64,000 nucleotides of DNA, taken from the NCBI RefSeq assembly GCF_001651035.1, contig NZ_LXRG01000192.1:496001-560000 (forward strand). Reading direction: 5' to 3'. Shown piece by piece: positions 62,456 to 64,000 of this stretch. The notes under the pieces are model-generated. The model was not told the origin of the DNA and did not search any database. It worked only from the letters and a program-made list of their open reading frames with translations. The position numbers and the translations under genes are program-made. Each line of letters starts with the position of its first letter. Within the stretch, counting starts at the first letter, position 1. Origin of the DNA: Halomonas sp. ALS9. Its GTDB lineage: Bacteria > Pseudomonadota > Gammaproteobacteria > Pseudomonadales > Halomonadaceae.

Positions 62456-64000
62456 ATGGGGACACCTAGCAATATCGTGGCTTTTTGGCGTCTGGTTGAA
62501 TGGCTGACACCCACCTCATTCCCCAAGACCAGCCCTAAACGCGATGAGCGCGAGCCGATTTACGATATTCGCACTGACTCCAAGGATGACCTCCCCTGGC
62601 AACCCGATCACCCTCATACGATCTATCGATGTGCCCAAGCGTCCCCTGGGATAACCGAGGACAATCACCGGGAAAAGTGGGCCTATGGTATTTACGCAGG
62701 GCTGATAAACATCAACACCGCACGCGAAGAGATCGAATCCTGGCTTGGGGAAAAACTTAATCATGTCGTACGCGATGAACGCCAACCGCTGGGGACATCC
62801 GCCGTCGGCTTTCAGGTCGATAGCGCAGGCTGCGTCATCGCCGAAACGTTGGTGCTATCGAGCTTCGCCTGGGCCTTTGGTGCCCTACGCAAGCAGGCCG
62901 CACAAGGGCGAACCACTCTTCATGCCAACGCATTAAAAAGCGAAGATTTTGCTGATGCCAATGGCGTGGTGTACGACCGCTTTGCCAGCGAGCTGTCAGG
63001 TGCCGAACTAACCAGCGAGAACCTATACCGCTTTTTGGCGTGGTTATTTGGCTACCTCGGGCTTGCGACGCAAACCCTGACGCCTACGATATGTCGGGTA
63101 CAGTGTGTCCGCCGCCCGGTGACAAACACGACACCAGCGACCCAAACGGATAACGGGGCACATACACAGACGGAGCCACCTAGCCCCCGCCTAACCGCCG
63201 CGCTAGAAATGCTCAACAGCCTTTTTCTGGATGATCTTGCGTTAGTACAGCACAACGCCGAAAGCGGTGATATTGGCGAAGCATTAGCACACTATCTGGG
63301 TAAGCGCCCCCCACGCCATATTGATCTTCGCAAAGAGCACCAAGAAGCCTGGGCACTACTTGCCCCAGTGGCATACCCACCAGGGCGGTGGCCTACGAAA
63401 AATCGCTATCCGTTAGTCTTCAGCCAGCAGCTTGCGGTAAACCAAGCGCTGCACAGCCTCGGGGGAGGCGGAAGTGGCCTGATGGCAGTGAATGGCCCAC
63501 CCGGTACCGGGAAGACGACGCTGCTAAAAGATATTGTGGCAGGCATCATCATTGAACGTGCCCAGATCTTGGCACGCTTTTCGTCTCCATCTGACGCCTT
63601 TGGAAAATCACGCCCTGCTTGGCAAAGCGGTGAGTGGCGGCAGTTTTTTGCCCCACTAGACGCCTCACTGCTTAACTTTGGCATCGTGGTGGCATCCAGC
63701 AATAACGGCGCGGTGGAAAACGTGACCTTAGAGTTTCCGAAAGCTGCAGATGTTGACCCTGAATGGGGCGACCGAAAGCATAGCCCCTTCACTGAAATCG
63801 GCTCCCGTTTGCTCGGCGATACTGGCGAAGCCTGGTCGCTATTGGCAGCGTGCCTGGGGAAGAGCAAGAACAAAACAGCGTTTGCTGATGCGTTCTGGGG
63901 CTGGGAACAAAAGAAGTCCGAAGACGACCCCGTGCATATTCCCGACTTACTCAAAGGGCCTCGACCAGCAAACGTGCCCGGTTGGCGTCAGGCGGTGGCG
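62456..64000 (+). CDS. UPF1/DNA2-like AAA helicase, N-terminal part (runs off the window)
   Basis: An open frame of 515 codons without a stop, cut by the window end. AAGGAG lies 9 nt before ATG 62456. The first ~320 residues have no domain I recognise. A helicase core then begins with a Q-motif-like FSQQLAVNQAL and Walker A GPPGTGKT at residues 347-354, the superfamily-1 DNA2/NAM7/UPF1 pattern. Walker B and later motifs must lie beyond the edge. Long proteins of this type occur in RNA/DNA metabolism and in defence loci; which applies cannot be decided here. Confidence 0.8.
   Translation, partial: MGTPSNIVAFWRLVEWLTPTSFPKTSPKRDEREPIYDIRTDSKDDLPWQPDHPHTIYRCAQASPGITEDNHREKWAYGIYAGLININTAREEIESWLGEKLNHVVRDERQPLGTSAVGFQVDSAGCVIAETLVLSSFAWAFGALRKQAAQGRTTLHANALKSEDFADANGVVYDRFASELSGAELTSENLYRFLAWLFGYLGLATQTLTPTICRVQCVRRPVTNTTPATQTDNGAHTQTEPPSPRLTAALEMLNSLFLDDLALVQHNAESGDIGEALAHYLGKRPPRHIDLRKEHQEAWALLAPVAYPPGRWPTKNRYPLVFSQQLAVNQALHSLGGGGSGLMAVNGPPGTGKTTLLKDIVAGIIIERAQILARFSSPSDAFGKSRPAWQSGEWRQFFAPLDASLLNFGIVVASSNNGAVENVTLEFPKAADVDPEWGDRKHSPFTEIGSRLLGDTGEAWSLLAACLGKSKNKTAFADAFWGWEQKKSEDDPVHIPDLLKGPRPANVPGWRQAVA

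Overview
The window looks like chromosomal DNA of a moderately halophilic gammaproteobacterium, most likely Halomonas or a close relative. This is inferred from the protein sequences, the moderately high GC content and the mix of TRAP uptake, a CioAB-type oxidase, an NhaC-type antiporter and GGDEF/EAL signalling. No rRNA, tRNA, CRISPR array, complete insertion sequence or phage was seen.

Layout. 0-3.2 kb: pntAB transhydrogenase on the minus strand with a clear terminator. 3.4-10.1 kb: a minus-strand catabolic cluster with a DctPQM TRAP transporter, a hydroxyacid dehydrogenase, an ABM-domain protein, a SAF-domain oxidoreductase and a LysR regulator; the substrate is unknown. 10.2-13.6 kb: a LysR gene divergent from agmatinase speB, then metY. 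13.7-25.4 kb: a dense zinc-starvation block (folE2, COG0523 GTPase, zinc-finger-less DksA2, thrS, a BASS-family transporter, a flavoprotein with a Cys-rich tail, cysS, a DUF1826 protein, znuB, znuC, znuA). Three Zur-like palindromes lie upstream of its transcription units.

25.4-31.8 kb: two near-identical unknown membrane-protein genes in direct orientation enclose two response regulators and a GAF-EAL / PAS-GGDEF pair. 31.8-35.0 kb: ccoG and a MocR-type regulator. 35.1-38.1 kb: a PAAR protein, a type-44-like toxin and probable immunity or anchored proteins, forming an orphan T6SS effector island. 38.4-41.0 kb: cioAB plus a 40-residue DUF2474-like subunit.

41.4-57.8 kb is the most interesting part. 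It is one tightly packed plus-strand operon of eleven genes: srfA, srfB (actin/Hsp70-like), srfC (P-loop GTPase-like), a bitopic membrane protein, an exported VWA protein resembling the periplasmic half of PpkA, an ABC ATPase and FtsX-like permease resembling TagT and TagS, an exported FGE-sulfatase-like protein resembling TagR, two coiled-coil lipoproteins (one in the TagQ position), and a bitopic VWA protein. The ppkA/tagT/tagS/tagR/tagQ order is the mirror of the Pseudomonas aeruginosa HSI-I threonine-phosphorylation module, but there is no kinase, phosphatase, Fha or T6SS gene here. I read this as a trans-envelope SrfABC machine controlled by a borrowed TagQRST-like sensing module.

57.8-64 kb: a LysE exporter, then a minus-strand IclR / FAD oxidoreductase / NhaC-family operon, then the 5' part of a large UPF1/DNA2-like helicase gene that runs off the window.
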